Assembly: GCF_037201805.1 (NCBI RefSeq)
Contig: NZ_CP147404.1
Coordinates: 1,636,001-1,700,000, forward strand
Length of the DNA: 64,000 nt
Source of the DNA: Bacillus sp. FJAT-52991
GTDB lineage: Bacteria; Bacillota; Bacilli; Bacillales; Domibacillaceae
Direction of reading: 5' to 3'
The notes under the pieces are model-generated. The model worked only from the letters and a program-made list of their open reading frames with translations. It searched no databases and was not told where the DNA came from. How positions within the stretch are numbered: position 1 is the first letter of the stretch; each line of letters opens with the position of its first letter. Shown here one piece after another: positions 49,970-59,700 of this stretch. Position numbers and translations under genes: made by a program.

Positions 49970-51124
49970 TTATTGAAATTGTTTTTCCTTCATTACGGGT
50001 GGCTCTATTAAAAGGCTGCCAGCCGCTGCAAAGATTAATAAAACACCGGTAAAGAGAAAGCCTTGTAATGGCGTAAAGCCGAATAAGCCAGTCAATCCAG
50101 AGCCGATGACCACACCTAAAGAGAAAAAGGCATAAAAATATCCATAAGCTTTACCGCGATGGGCGGGTTCAACGGCTTGAACGAGTAACGAATTGAGCGA
50201 TGGAAAGAGAAAGGCAAATCCAATGCCGTATACGACCATGCACAAATATAGAAGAGAGGTATCATCGAACTGACTCAGTAAAATTAAGCTAAGTCCCATC
50301 GAACTCATACCAAATGCCAACGTCCACATCGGTTTGATCAGATCAAACAACCGATTGGTTGGTAATAGAAAAATCAAAATAGCAGTCACACCGAATGTGC
50401 TTAATAACATTCCGCTAGTTTGTGCATCAAATCCAAGATCAATCACTTTTAGTGGTAACATATAAGCGAGAACACCTTGAGAGAACATAAGGAGAAAGGC
50501 TCCAATAAAAGCCTTCACCACATTCGCTTGTTGGAAAAAAGTACGCACTAGCATCTGTTGTTTCGCTTCTACTTGAAGGGGGGAGTTTACATTGTTCCGT
50601 AAAAAGATGAGAGAAACAATGGCCAAAATAAGCATACAAATAGCTGTTACTGTTAATACAGTGACTTCACTTGTTCGGCTAGCGACAATTCCACTAAAGG
50701 CAGGTCCAATCACAGCGGCCAGTCCAACAAAGGCCCCAGAGATGGCAGAACTTTTTCCTTTTTTCCCTTCTGTCGCTGCATTCGCTAAATAAGTAAATGC
50801 AGCAGGAACAATTAATCCAGCCAGCAATCCATGTAAAAAGCGAATAGCTAGTAAAGACCAAGCATCTACAGCGAATCGATAACATAAAAGCGAAAGACCG
50901 GTCAATGTTAAACCAATAACTAAAATTCGAAATGCTCCTTTTTTATCCGTTAGAAACCCAGAGGCGACATTTCCAATTGTGTTGGAAAATGAATAAATTC
51001 CAACAACTAATCCCGTTAATAACGGTGTGGCCCCTAGTGATTCAGCAAACGGACTCATAATAGGCAATTGAGTAAATAAATCAAAAAATGAGAAAAACAC
51101 AATCATAAACACCAAAACACGCAT
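49970..51124 (-). CDS. MFS transporter
   Basis: 384 residues with about twelve hydrophobic segments. The loop between helices 2 and 3 reads GFLTDKKGAFRILVIG, a standard MFS motif A, and GLLAGLIVPAAFTYLANAA resembles motif C-type glycine patterns of drug/H+ antiporters. An arabinose/drug exporter-like (YfmO/YceJ-type) role is possible; the substrate is unknown. GGAGG precedes the ATG by about 10 bases. Confidence 0.85.
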   Translation of the reverse strand: MRVLVFMIVFFSFFDLFTQLPIMSPFAESLGATPLLTGLVVGIYSFSNTIGNVASGFLTDKKGAFRILVIGLTLTGLSLLCYRFAVDAWSLLAIRFLHGLLAGLIVPAAFTYLANAATEGKKGKSSAISGAFVGLAAVIGPAFSGIVASRTSEVTVLTVTAICMLILAIVSLIFLRNNVNSPLQVEAKQQMLVRTFFQQANVVKAFIGAFLLMFSQGVLAYMLPLKVIDLGFDAQTSGMLLSTFGVTAILIFLLPTNRLFDLIKPMWTLAFGMSSMGLSLILLSQFDDTSLLYLCMVVYGIGFAFLFPSLNSLLVQAVEPAHRGKAYGYFYAFFSLGVVIGSGLTGLFGFTPLQGFLFTGVLLIFAAAGSLLIEPPVMKEKQFQ

Positions 51125-51389
51125 ATGAGTATAGCCTCCATCTAGTTGTCTCGTTCTCTATTGTTCGTTTTATTAAAGCATTTGTCAACGACGATTCAGT
51201 GAATAATCATCGAATATTATTGATCTATGATGAAGATGTACCATAAAAAGTTAATTAACGGCATGTTTCCGAAAAAAATTAGGAAATCATTGTCGAGGTT
51301 CAAATTCATTCCCAATGTAAATCACTGGCCGCCTCACCGACAAAATCCTTTTGAATATCTAGCACTAGTAAATTATGATTCTATTTAAC
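51125..51389. other. Gap with a possible gene fragment next to the TnpB element
   Basis: A plus-strand frame 51227-51388 encodes 53 residues opening MMKMYHKKLINGMFPKKIRK and ending in EYLALVNYDSI. There is no ribosome binding site and I do not recognise it. Its stop codon falls at the inferred left boundary of the mobile element, so it may be a gene cut by the insertion. Confidence 0.3.
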
Positions 51390-53018
51390 ACAGTCCGAGA
51401 GAATTCCCCTTCCTCAAGGAGCGTGAAGGGCACAGCTCAGCGAGTAGGAAGGGGATGAATGTCGGTTCGGCACAGCCGAAAAGCGCTTGGTTGATCATCT
51501 TCCGATCCTTGTCGAAAGAAAAAAGGATGAAATTTTCCATTTCTCCTTTATAGGAACGTTTGTTCGTTTTATAATGATGACAAGGGAGGGATGGTCATGT
51601 ATCGAACGTTAAAAACAGACTTTACGGCTCCTCAGCCAACGCTTCAACAGTTGTTTCACCTACGCCGGATCTGCGGAACGATTTGGAATAAATGCGTCCA
51701 GCTAGCCCGGTATTACTACCGGATTCACGGCAAGTGGATCAACAAAAGCGACCTTCAATCTGAACTCAAAGGTTTGTATCCTCTTCATAGTCAGACGATA
51801 CAAGCGGTATGCCATAAGTTTTTGCGTGCCCGAGACGGTGTTCGCCAAGCGCGGAAAACGAATAAGTCCATCCGGTATCCATACAAGGAAAAGTTCGTGT
51901 TCCATCCAAAATGGGTCGACAAATCCTTCGTGTTGGAAGGACGAAAGCTGATACTTAGCCTAGGAAGATGGAAGGGAAAACAGCAGACACCACTCGTGTT
52001 GACACTCGCCTCGGTCCCAACCGGCGTGGTCAAAGAAGTGGAACTCGTCTACGACGGTCGGTGGCATGCCTGTTTGTCGTATGAAGACGGAGTCAACCCC
52101 CTACCGGTTCAAGACGGTCATACAGTAGCCATTGATCCAGGTGAGATTCATACGATTGCCGCCGTCAGTACCAGCGGACAAGCGCTTGTGATTTCTGGCA
52201 GGAAGATGCGCAGCGTTCACCGGTTGCGAAATAAAAAAGTGAGAGAATTGCAAATCTTCATGAGTCGGTGTCAAAAAGGGTCCAGGAAATGGCGCCAATA
52301 CCACCGGGCGAAGAAGTACATTCTCTCGAAAAGCGAACGGCAGCTAGGGGATCTCCTGCACAAGACGACCCGTGCCTTTGTGAACTGGTGTGTGGAACAA
52401 AGGGTCGGGCATGTCGCTCTTGGCGATGTGGAAGGTATTCAGCGACACACAAGCAAGCGAAACAAACGGCGAAAACGCATCCGTTCCAAACAAGTAAACC
52501 AGAAGCTCAGCAACTGGAGCTTTGGAAAGCTGACGAAACAGTTAGCCTATAAATTAGAAGCAGTTGGTGTTTCGTTATCGAAAGAAAATGAGGCCTATAC
52601 AACGCAAGCATGCCCTGCTTGCGGAAAACGCAACAAGGTCCGTTCGCGAAACTACCGATGTTCTTGCGGATATGAACGGCACCGGGATGTTCACGGTGCA
52701 GGGAACATCTTATCCAAGTATTTGCACGGGAAGTTTCGAGAAGTGATGGTGACTGGCATCACGTATCTACGTCCTATACAGGCGTAGTAGATGGGTAGAA
52801 CCGCCCCGGGGGAGATGGCATTCTCTCTCTGTTGCTTACGGTGGCAGCCAGCCGTCGGGAGACGTCTGGTGTCAAGACCACTGCTTCCTGTAGGGGAGCG
52901 TCAGTCCCCAAGAAAGACGAGGGTGTCGTGTACACCTATGGACATTGTCCAGCTTCTGATTTCGAAGGATCGACAAGAAACCCCCACCTCAAGCGCGAAG
53001 CGATAGGTGGGGGAGGTT
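51390..53018 (+). mobile_element. IS200/IS605-family (IS1341-type) element carrying only tnpB
   Basis: Left end: hairpin TCCCCTTCCT/AGGAAGGGGA (51405-51455) and a TTCGGC/GCCGAA hairpin (51466-51480). Right end: hairpin CCCCCACCT/AGGTGGGGG (52981-53013). There is no tnpA, terminal inverted repeat or target duplication, as expected for this family. Exact ends are inferred; TTTAA at about 51383-51388 could be the target-adjacent motif. The internal DNA is clearly more G+C-rich than the flanks, a sign of transfer. Confidence 0.7.
51597..52787 (+). CDS. tnpB: TnpB RNA-guided nuclease, apparently intact
   Basis: 396 residues from ATG 51597; AAGGGAGGG lies 6 bases upstream, while the ATG at 51591 is too close to it. 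The RuvC triad is present: Asp 180 (AIDPGEIHT), Glu 279 (LGDVEGI) and Asp 364 (RHRDVHGAGNI). Zinc ribbon CPACGKRN...CSCG lies between the last two. N-terminal and WED-like domains (about 1-170) are full length. TnpB cuts DNA next to a target-adjacent motif, guided by an RNA from the element's right end, and helps keep the element in place. Confidence 0.92.
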   Translation: MYRTLKTDFTAPQPTLQQLFHLRRICGTIWNKCVQLARYYYRIHGKWINKSDLQSELKGLYPLHSQTIQAVCHKFLRARDGVRQARKTNKSIRYPYKEKFVFHPKWVDKSFVLEGRKLILSLGRWKGKQQTPLVLTLASVPTGVVKEVELVYDGRWHACLSYEDGVNPLPVQDGHTVAIDPGEIHTIAAVSTSGQALVISGRKMRSVHRLRNKKVRELQIFMSRCQKGSRKWRQYHRAKKYILSKSERQLGDLLHKTTRAFVNWCVEQRVGHVALGDVEGIQRHTSKRNKRRKRIRSKQVNQKLSNWSFGKLTKQLAYKLEAVGVSLSKENEAYTTQACPACGKRNKVRSRNYRCSCGYERHRDVHGAGNILSKYLHGKFREVMVTGITYLRPIQA

Positions 53019-53020
53019 CA
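52740..53020 (+). ncRNA. Probable omega RNA (guide) of the TnpB element
   Basis: The 230 bases after tnpB are non-coding and G+C-rich, with several short hairpins (for example GCCAGCC...GGTGTC near 52847-52875), and end in the right-end hairpin. In this family the TnpB guide RNA covers the 3' end of tnpB and the right end, with the guide taken from flanking DNA. Here that would start near 53019, reading ATTATTTAGGCTCTG. Exact ends cannot be set by eye. Confidence 0.5.
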
Positions 53021-53054
53021 TTATTTAGGCTCTGTTAAATTTAAAATTTTAAAC

Positions 53055-53099
53055 AAAAGACAAACGAAGCCATATCTGATATGGCTTCGTTTGTCTTTT
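53055..53099. terminator. Very strong bidirectional terminator
   Basis: 21-bp perfect arms (beginning AAAAGACAAACGAAG) with a three-base loop CTG and T runs on both strands. It closes the minus-strand SUKH gene. Confidence 0.85.
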
Positions 53100-53131
53100 T
53101 TATAACTTCAAATCTAAAGAGATAGTTCTTT

Positions 53132-53581
53132 CTAATCATTGTAATTGAATAGACCATCAAGAAATGTTTTGAAATTTGGTGCTAATTCCAAAATGAAAAT
53201 ATCGTCTCTCCATTCTAAATCAATATAAATGATGGGAGGTTCTTCTTTCGTCTGTCTGTAATCCATTGCAGTCCACGTATGTCCATCTCCACATATAAGT
53301 AAAATATCTTTAGGTAATTCCCACTCTTCTATGTAATAGTCATTGGAAAGGATGCCCTCTTCATCAATTCCTTTAATGTAGTCAACACCAATGTGGTCAT
53401 CAGCCCAGCCTGTTGGAACAGAAGTTGGAAAAGCGTCGTAAGTTATATATCCCCCGTTTTGAATCTTGCATAACTCAATATAAGAACTTGGTAATTTTAC
53501 ACCTAACTTTTTTTCGGCATTTATAACCATATCATCTGTTAGTTTTGTTTTTTCTTTATCTATACGCCATATGTTTTGCAA
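53132..53581 (-). CDS. SMI1/KNR4 (SUKH) family immunity-type protein
   Basis: 149 residues. The SUKH pattern is clear: EKKLGVKLPSSYIELCKIQNGGYI near residue 24, then DYIKGIDEEGI, WELPKDILLICGDGHTWTAMDYR and a closing FLDGLFNYND. Members neutralise contact-dependent or polymorphic toxins, often nucleases, by direct binding. No toxin gene is seen beside it, so it is either an orphan immunity gene or the remains of a larger locus. AGGAGG precedes the ATG. Confidence 0.88.
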   Translation of the reverse strand: MQNIWRIDKEKTKLTDDMVINAEKKLGVKLPSSYIELCKIQNGGYITYDAFPTSVPTGWADDHIGVDYIKGIDEEGILSNDYYIEEWELPKDILLICGDGHTWTAMDYRQTKEEPPIIYIDLEWRDDIFILELAPNFKTFLDGLFNYND

Positions 53582-53697
53582 CTATATTCCTCCTTTTAAT
53601 TATCGAAATAAATTAGTTTTAAAGTTTTAATTTTGACTTACGCAAACTATCATAAGTGTCAGTCATTTCAAATACAAATGATGAAATCAAGAACTCT

Positions 53698-53976
53698 TTA
53701 ATATTGTGTTTTGTACTTTCGTTTTGCATCTTCACCATCTATTCCGTTATTCCCACCAATTCCACGAATCCCATCAATAGCGATATGATACATCGTCATC
53801 GGATAAATCGTGTTGACAGGCCTTCCACCATTCTTGATCTTAATTAATTCAATATACGAGTCTGGAAGCTTATAGCCTAACTGTTGCTCCGCTTCCTCAA
53901 TCATCTTTTCTTTTACTTGTATAGAAATGGTAAAATAATCCGATTCACCCCAAAATTCTTGTAAATAGTTCTTCAT
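53698..53976 (-). pseudogene. C-terminally truncated SUKH family gene
   Basis: 92 residues from ATG 53976 (GGGGAAG upstream). EEAEQQLGYKLPDSYIELIKIKNGG is the SUKH core, followed by HIAIDGIRGIGGNNGIDGEDA. It then runs into unrelated KRKYKTQY and a stop, where full members continue for about 60 residues with the D/W-rich half. It is a broken paralogue of the gene at 53132. Confidence 0.65.
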
Positions 53977-54081
53977 TTTCTTCCCCGCTTTCAAATGATG
54001 AAATTCCCCCATCGATTTTAAGTATAGCACACTAATTATTAACATTTTATTCCTTCCCAAAGAAAGTCTGCCTATATTTTT

Positions 54082-54142
54082 GTAAAGTAAGCTTGACATC
54101 CACCCTTTTTGTAAAGTATCCTTTACGTAAAGTTAGCTTTAC
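54082..54142. promoter_or_regulatory. Array of three GTAAAG-N4-CTTTAC operators
   Basis: Copies at 54082-54097 (one mismatch), 54111-54126 and 54127-54142, the last two perfect and directly abutting. TTGACA at 54093-54098 overlaps the first. They precede the stub of an XRE regulator gene and probably were its autoregulatory site. Confidence 0.65.
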
Positions 54143-54159
54143 AAAAAGGAAGTGATTGG

Positions 54160-54219
54160 TTGGAAAATCGGATTAAGGAGTTACGAAATGGTATAATAAA
54201 AGAGCACTATAAAAGTTAA
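54160..54219 (+). pseudogene. Stub of an XRE-family regulator gene
   Basis: TTG start with AAAAAGGAAG upstream. The first nine residues MENRIKELR are the usual opening of small XRE regulators (normally continuing with a KxxGLTQEELA helix). The frame then reads NGIIKEHYKS and stops. The break coincides with an AATGGTATAAT(A/T)A sequence that recurs at 54223-54236, suggesting a duplication or deletion event. Confidence 0.55.
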
Positions 54220-54280
54220 TTAATGGTATAATTATAGAGTAATAGTATATCATAATAAGGGATATTTAACCAATTTTCTT

Positions 54281-54346
54281 TTGGGAAATCCCATGCATGA
54301 ACGGCAAGGTTTAGGACTTGCGGCTTTAGTGGTGGGAGAAGTCAAA
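54281..54346 (+). mobile_element. Right-end relic of an IS605/TnpB-type element
   Basis: The sequence CCCATGCATGAACGGCAAGG...CTTGCGGCTTTAGTGGTGGG folds as a hairpin and resembles the right ends that follow tnpB genes in many IS1341-type elements. No tnpB is attached. The rest of the gap before 54396 holds only the promoter and ribosome binding site of the next gene. Confidence 0.5.
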
Positions 54347-54395
54347 CTATTAAACTAACAGGTGTTTTCCTGGAATAGTAGAATGGAGGAAAAAT

Positions 54396-56348
54396 ATGAA
54401 GAAACAGAAAAGATGGCAGAAAGTTAGCCCGATCTTGCTTGCAGCAACTATAGGTGTAAGCGGTATTATGATTCCTGCTGATCATTTATCTCACGTGCAA
54501 GCACAAGAAACAGTGCATCCCATTGCTCCAGTGAGTGCTGAGCAAGTGGCCACTTCATTTATGACGGCGGTTACAAATGAAAAATGGGATGAAGCATATG
54601 GGTTATTGAATGATAACTTGAAAAAGCATATCTCTCAAGAAGATCTTTCACGAATTTGGCAAGCGAAAACAGCTCCTTTTGGTACAATCGGCAAACAATT
54701 GTCCGTCAAAAAAGTAGTGAATATGGTTCATACAAATATTGTGATGACCTATGAAGGTGCAAACTTCCCAATGGACATTACCATTAACTTAGACAAATCG
54801 GGACGTATTGATGACTTTTTTATCCCTTTCTATTATTCACCACCAAGTCAGTATAAGAAACCTACATATGAAAAGGAAGAGAATTACTTCGAACAACAAG
54901 TAAAAATTGGTGAAGGCGAACTGGCTTTGCCGGGCACACTGACGATGCCAAAAGGGAAAGGTCCATTCCCAGCCATTGTTCTTGTGCATGGTTCAGGGCC
55001 GAATGATCAAGATGAATCTTTACATTCTACCAAAGCTTTCCGCGATATCGCAGTAGGTTTAGCAAATGAAGGAATAGCTGTTCTGCGCTATGAAAAGGTA
55101 ACGAGAGAGCATCATTTAAAAACAGGAATGAATGCTAAGTTTAGCATTCAGGAAGAAACGATTAATGATGCGATCAAAGCTGTGCAACTGTTAGATACTC
55201 TTCCTAAAGTGAACGATGAAATTTATGTATTGGGGCATAGTCAAGGTGGATACGCGATGCCGCGTATTTTAGAAACAGATAAAACCAAGCAAATTAAAGG
55301 TGGAATCATCGTATCAGGGCCAAGCGGTAAGTTTCAAGATTTAATGTTAAAGCAGCAGAGAGATGGATTGGAAAGAGCAAAGGAACAAGGATTACCTCCT
55401 GAACAGTTAGAAGCGGCAAAAGCGAATCTTGCCTTTTGGGAGCAACAAATCGCTTTAATTAATAATCCTGCTTATTCAAAAGATAATATCCCAAAAGAAT
55501 TTCAGCTTCCTAATGCTTATTGGTGGTTTGAACTTCGTGATTATGTTCCTGCTCAGTTAGCAGCTAAACAAAATGTTCCTCTATTGATCATGCAGGGAGG
55601 AAAAGACTTGCAAGTACCACCTTCTTATTTAGATGACTGGAAGAACGCTTTAGCGAATCGGAAGGATGTTTCCTATGAAATGTATCCTGATTTAATTCAT
55701 TTACTCGTCAACTATAAGGGTGAGCCTGATTTTTCTGAGTATGCGATTCCAGCCAATGTGCCAGAAGAGTTCATTCAGGATATCAGTGATTGGGTAAAAG
55801 GTGATAAACATTCTGTGTCGTTTACGGATGTTGGATCAGACTTCTGGGCCTATAAGGAAATTCAATTCATCGCCGAAAAAGGGTATATTAATGGCTACAA
55901 AGATGGCAGTTTTCAGCCAAATAAAGCGGTAACCCGAGCGCATGCCGCGAAAATTTTAGCCAATGCCTTAAATTTTGATCCCAAACTGGTCAAGGATTCC
56001 ACAGAGTTTAAGGATGTGGCATCTGACAATGAGTTTTTACCGTATATCCGCTTTCTAAAGCAAAAGGGTGTGCTGTCAGGTTTCAAAGACGGAACATTCA
56101 GACCGAATGAAGAACTTACTCGTGCTCAATTAGCCAAACTATTGTCAACCGCCTTTGATTTAAAGGGGCATCCAACGAAACCTTTTAAAGATGTGAGTAA
56201 GAATTATTGGGCTGCTCCATACATCGACGCTCTCGCAGCCAATGGCATCACTGTCGGAAACTCCAATGGAACATTCGGACCGACTCAAAAAGTAACGCGT
56301 GCACAAGCGGCTGTCTTTTTATATCGGACGATTCAACTGGAAAAGTAA
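54396..56348 (+). CDS. Secreted alpha/beta hydrolase with three S-layer homology domains
   Basis: 650 residues. A signal peptide (residues 1-36, KKQKRWQKVSPILLAATIGVSGIM, cleavage near HVQAQE) is followed by a DUF3887-type domain (about 45-140). The hydrolase domain (about 165-465) has the nucleophile elbow GHSQGGY (Ser near 281), an oxyanion-type HGSGPNDQDES and the late DLIHLLVNY His. Three SLH domains close the protein (about 473-525, 533-590, 595-648; each with FxDV, YxxGxxDGxFxPN/GPT and TRAxAAxxL). SLH domains bind pyruvylated cell-wall polymer, so the enzyme is displayed on the surface. Substrate unknown; esterase or peptidase are both possible. GGAGG precedes the ATG. Confidence 0.9.
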   Translation: MKKQKRWQKVSPILLAATIGVSGIMIPADHLSHVQAQETVHPIAPVSAEQVATSFMTAVTNEKWDEAYGLLNDNLKKHISQEDLSRIWQAKTAPFGTIGKQLSVKKVVNMVHTNIVMTYEGANFPMDITINLDKSGRIDDFFIPFYYSPPSQYKKPTYEKEENYFEQQVKIGEGELALPGTLTMPKGKGPFPAIVLVHGSGPNDQDESLHSTKAFRDIAVGLANEGIAVLRYEKVTREHHLKTGMNAKFSIQEETINDAIKAVQLLDTLPKVNDEIYVLGHSQGGYAMPRILETDKTKQIKGGIIVSGPSGKFQDLMLKQQRDGLERAKEQGLPPEQLEAAKANLAFWEQQIALINNPAYSKDNIPKEFQLPNAYWWFELRDYVPAQLAAKQNVPLLIMQGGKDLQVPPSYLDDWKNALANRKDVSYEMYPDLIHLLVNYKGEPDFSEYAIPANVPEEFIQDISDWVKGDKHSVSFTDVGSDFWAYKEIQFIAEKGYINGYKDGSFQPNKAVTRAHAAKILANALNFDPKLVKDSTEFKDVASDNEFLPYIRFLKQKGVLSGFKDGTFRPNEELTRAQLAKLLSTAFDLKGHPTKPFKDVSKNYWAAPYIDALAANGITVGNSNGTFGPTQKVTRAQAAVFLYRTIQLEK

Positions 56349-56462
56349 TGAATGTTATCATGATAGGAAAATAGCACAATTGTCTTTGTAAAATTTAGAT
56401 TAGTTTGACATCCTGTTTTTATTTAAGTTATAATTATTTCCAATTAAAGCACACAAATTCGA

Positions 56463-56712
56463 TGACGAGAAAAAGTAATTTATGCTGCTGTTCCACAGAG
56501 AGCCGGTGGATGCTGAAATCCGGTGTTCAGTTCATAAGTGAAAATCCTCTCCGAGAAGTCAAGCTGAAAATTAGTAAGCTTGAACGGGTGTCTACCGTTA
56601 AAAGGAACGCGTATGATTGTACGTGGCTAAGTGCTATTGAAACGATGTTTTCAATAGAATTAGGGTGGTATCGCGGTTAAACCCGTCCCTTTTTTAGGGG
56701 GCGGGTTTTTGT
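56463..56712 (+). promoter_or_regulatory. T-box leader (isoleucine) of the ileS-type gene
   Basis: Stem I begins ACGAGAAAAAGTAATTT and includes AGAGAGCCGGTGG and GCTGAAATCCGG. The likely specifier codon is ATC (56544-56546, in GTGAAAATCCTCTCC). The antiterminator bulge is AGGGTGGTATCGCGG (56662-56676). The terminator ACCCGTCCCT...AGGGGGCGGGT with a T run ends near 56711. Uncharged tRNA-Ile would stop termination. Confidence 0.95.
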
Positions 56713-56746
56713 GTGCTTTAATAAAAAATATTAGGAGCGATATCAG

Positions 56747-59700
56747 ATGAAACAAGAACAAACAAAGAAATCCGTTCGTCAACGTGAAGAACGGATCCGC
56801 GAACGATGGTTACAAGATCACACCTTTCAACAATCAATCACCAAGAGAGAAGGAAATCCTTCATTCGTCTTTTATGAAGGTCCTCCTACAGCCAATGGAT
56901 TGCCTCATGTCGGTCATGTATTAGGCCGCACGATTAAAGATGTTGTGGCTAGATATAAAACGATGACGGGACATCAAGTCATTCGAAAAGCCGGCTGGGA
57001 TACGCACGGATTACCTGTAGAACTCGGAGTAGAAAAGCAATTGGGGATCTCGGGGAAAAGTGAGATTGAGAACTATGGCGTGGAAGCTTTTGTTGAGAAG
57101 TGTCGAGAAAGTGTGTTTATATATGAAAAACAGTGGCGAGAATTTACGGAGCAATTAGGTTATTGGGTAGATATGGACGATCCTTATGTCACATTAAATA
57201 ATTCGTATATCGAAAGTGTGTGGCACATCCTGGGTACCATTCATGAAAAAGGGCTGCTCAATAAAGGACATCGAGTTTCTCCTTATTGTCCTAGTTGTCA
57301 AACGTCGCTTAGTTCACATGAAGTGGCTCAAGGCTACAAAATGGTGAAAGATTTGTCTGTCACCGCAAAATTTAAAATTCAAGATCGTGAGAATGAATAT
57401 TTTCTTGGCTGGACGACAACACCTTGGACATTACCAGCCAATGTGGCGTTGGCGGTCCATCCAGATATGAAATATGTGCGAGCAAAGCAAGGAGAAGCAG
57501 TGTTCGTTGTAGCCGAATCATTAGCTGCAGCCGTTTTACAAGCCGATTATGAAATTTTATCGGTCCATCAAGGAGCTGATTTCATTGGCCTTTCGTATTT
57601 GCCTGTCTTTGATTTTGCTGAGGTAAAAGTAGGTCATAAAGTCATAGCAGCGAACTATGTAACCGAGAATAGCGGTACGGGAATCGTGCATATTGCACCG
57701 GCATATGGCGAAGATGATTATAAAGTCGCACAAGAGAATGGCTTATCGTTTGTCAATGTTGTCAATGAAAAGGGAGAATATACAGCAGAGGTTTCGCTTT
57801 TTCAAGGACGTTTCGTTAAAGATTGTGATGTCGATATCGTTCGTTATCTTGCAGAGAAAGGGTTACTATATAGCAAAGAAAAATACGAGCATAATTATCC
57901 TCACTGTTGGCGTTGTGATTCACCGTTATTGTATTATGCGAATGAAAGCTGGTTTATTAAAACAACCGCGTTAAAAGATCAATTCATCCAAAATAATGAA
58001 GAAGTCACTTGGTATCCAGACCATATTAAACATGGTCGGTTCGGCAATTTTTTAGAGCAAATGGTCGATTGGAATATCAGCCGCAAACGCTATTGGGGCA
58101 CGCCGCTCAATGTGTGGCAATGTGACGAATGCAGCCATCAATATGCTCCAAAAAGCATCGAAGAATTAAAACAGCTATCCATTCACCCATTAAATGAGGA
58201 CATCGAATTGCATAAACCATATGTTGATCACGTGAAACTTCGTTGTGCTCAATGCGAGGGAACGATGACACGAACACCTGAAGTGATTGATGTTTGGTTT
58301 GATAGCGGCTCGATGCCATTTGCTCAATATCATTATCCATTCGAAAATAAGGACTTATTTGAAAAGCAATTTCCAGCAGATGTCGTCATCGAAGGTATTG
58401 ACCAAACGCGTGGCTGGTTTTACAGCTTGCTGGCGGTGTCGACGTTATATACAGGAACACCTGCATATAAGCGAGTATTATCTCTTGGTCATGTATTAGA
58501 TGAAAAAGGACAAAAGATGTCTAAAAGTAAAGGTAACGCTCTTGATCCAATGGATTTAATGAAAAAATATGGAGCAGACGCTTTACGATGGGCATTGTTA
58601 GTGGATAGCGCGCCATGGAATTCAAAGCGCTTTTCTGAACGCGTGGTGCAAGAAGCGAAATCGAAGCTGGTAGATACGTTTGCTAACGTCCACAGCTTTT
58701 ACAATCTTTATGCTCAATTAGATGGTTTTGATCCAAAGCAAGAGTACTCTAGTGAGAGAAACAAACTAGATGAATGGATTCTTTCTCGATTGCATAGTAC
58801 GGTGAAAACCGCTCGCGTCCACTTAGAGAATTATCAATTGACCAATGCCACGAGGGACATCGCTAAACTTATAGAAGAGGTCAGTAACTGGTACGTCAGA
58901 CGATCAAGAGAACGTTTTTGGTCAAGCGGAATGAATGCGGATAAAGCGGCTGCTTATCAAACTCTTTATGCCGTATTAACAAATACAAGTCAATTGTTAG
59001 CCCCATTCGCTCCTTTCATAGCGGAAGATGTATATGGCAGTCTGACAGGGGAGAGTGTACACCTGTCTGATTATCCAACTTATGAGGAGAAAGTCTTCAA
59101 CAAATCATTAGAAAAAGAGATGGAAGCGGTTCTGCAAGTAGTAGAATTAGGGAGAAGTATTCGGAACACCACTTCTTTGAAAGTCAAACAACCGTTAGCT
59201 AGTCTTTCCTTACTTAGTCCAAGTAAAGCAATCGATTGGGCATCCTATCAAGACATTATTTTAGACGAATTGAATGTGAAGCAGTTTCAAGAAACGGAGG
59301 AAGAAGGACAATTTTCAACCATTAAGTTAAAATTAGACTTTAAGAAATCAGCTGCTAAATTCGGTAAACAAGCAAATATAGTGAATACATGGCTCCAGCA
59401 GTTAACGGATGAAGAGTCTAAACGATTTTTAGCAGCAGAGGGTGGAGAAGTCCATTCTTCGGCTAACGAAAACGTTCAGGTAACTATTGAAGATGTGCTT
59501 ATTGAAAAAACAACAAAAGAAGGTTACGCTTCTGCAACAAATGGAGAATATACAGTCACTTTAGATATCTCTTTAACGGAAGAACTAATTCAAGAAGGAA
59601 TGGCTCGAGAATTTATTCGCGCGATCCAAGATTACCGGAAAAAATTAAACTTACCTGTCAATATGCGAGTAGATATTGTGATATATGCCGATGAAGAGTT

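Noticed and set aside
52258..52552. Frames overlapping tnpB on both strands
   Set aside because: They are by-products of the G+C-rich tnpB gene; the RuvC frame is the coding one.
56405..56680. 91-codon plus-strand frame before ileS
   Set aside because: It spans the T-box; the conserved bases are explained by RNA structure, not coding.
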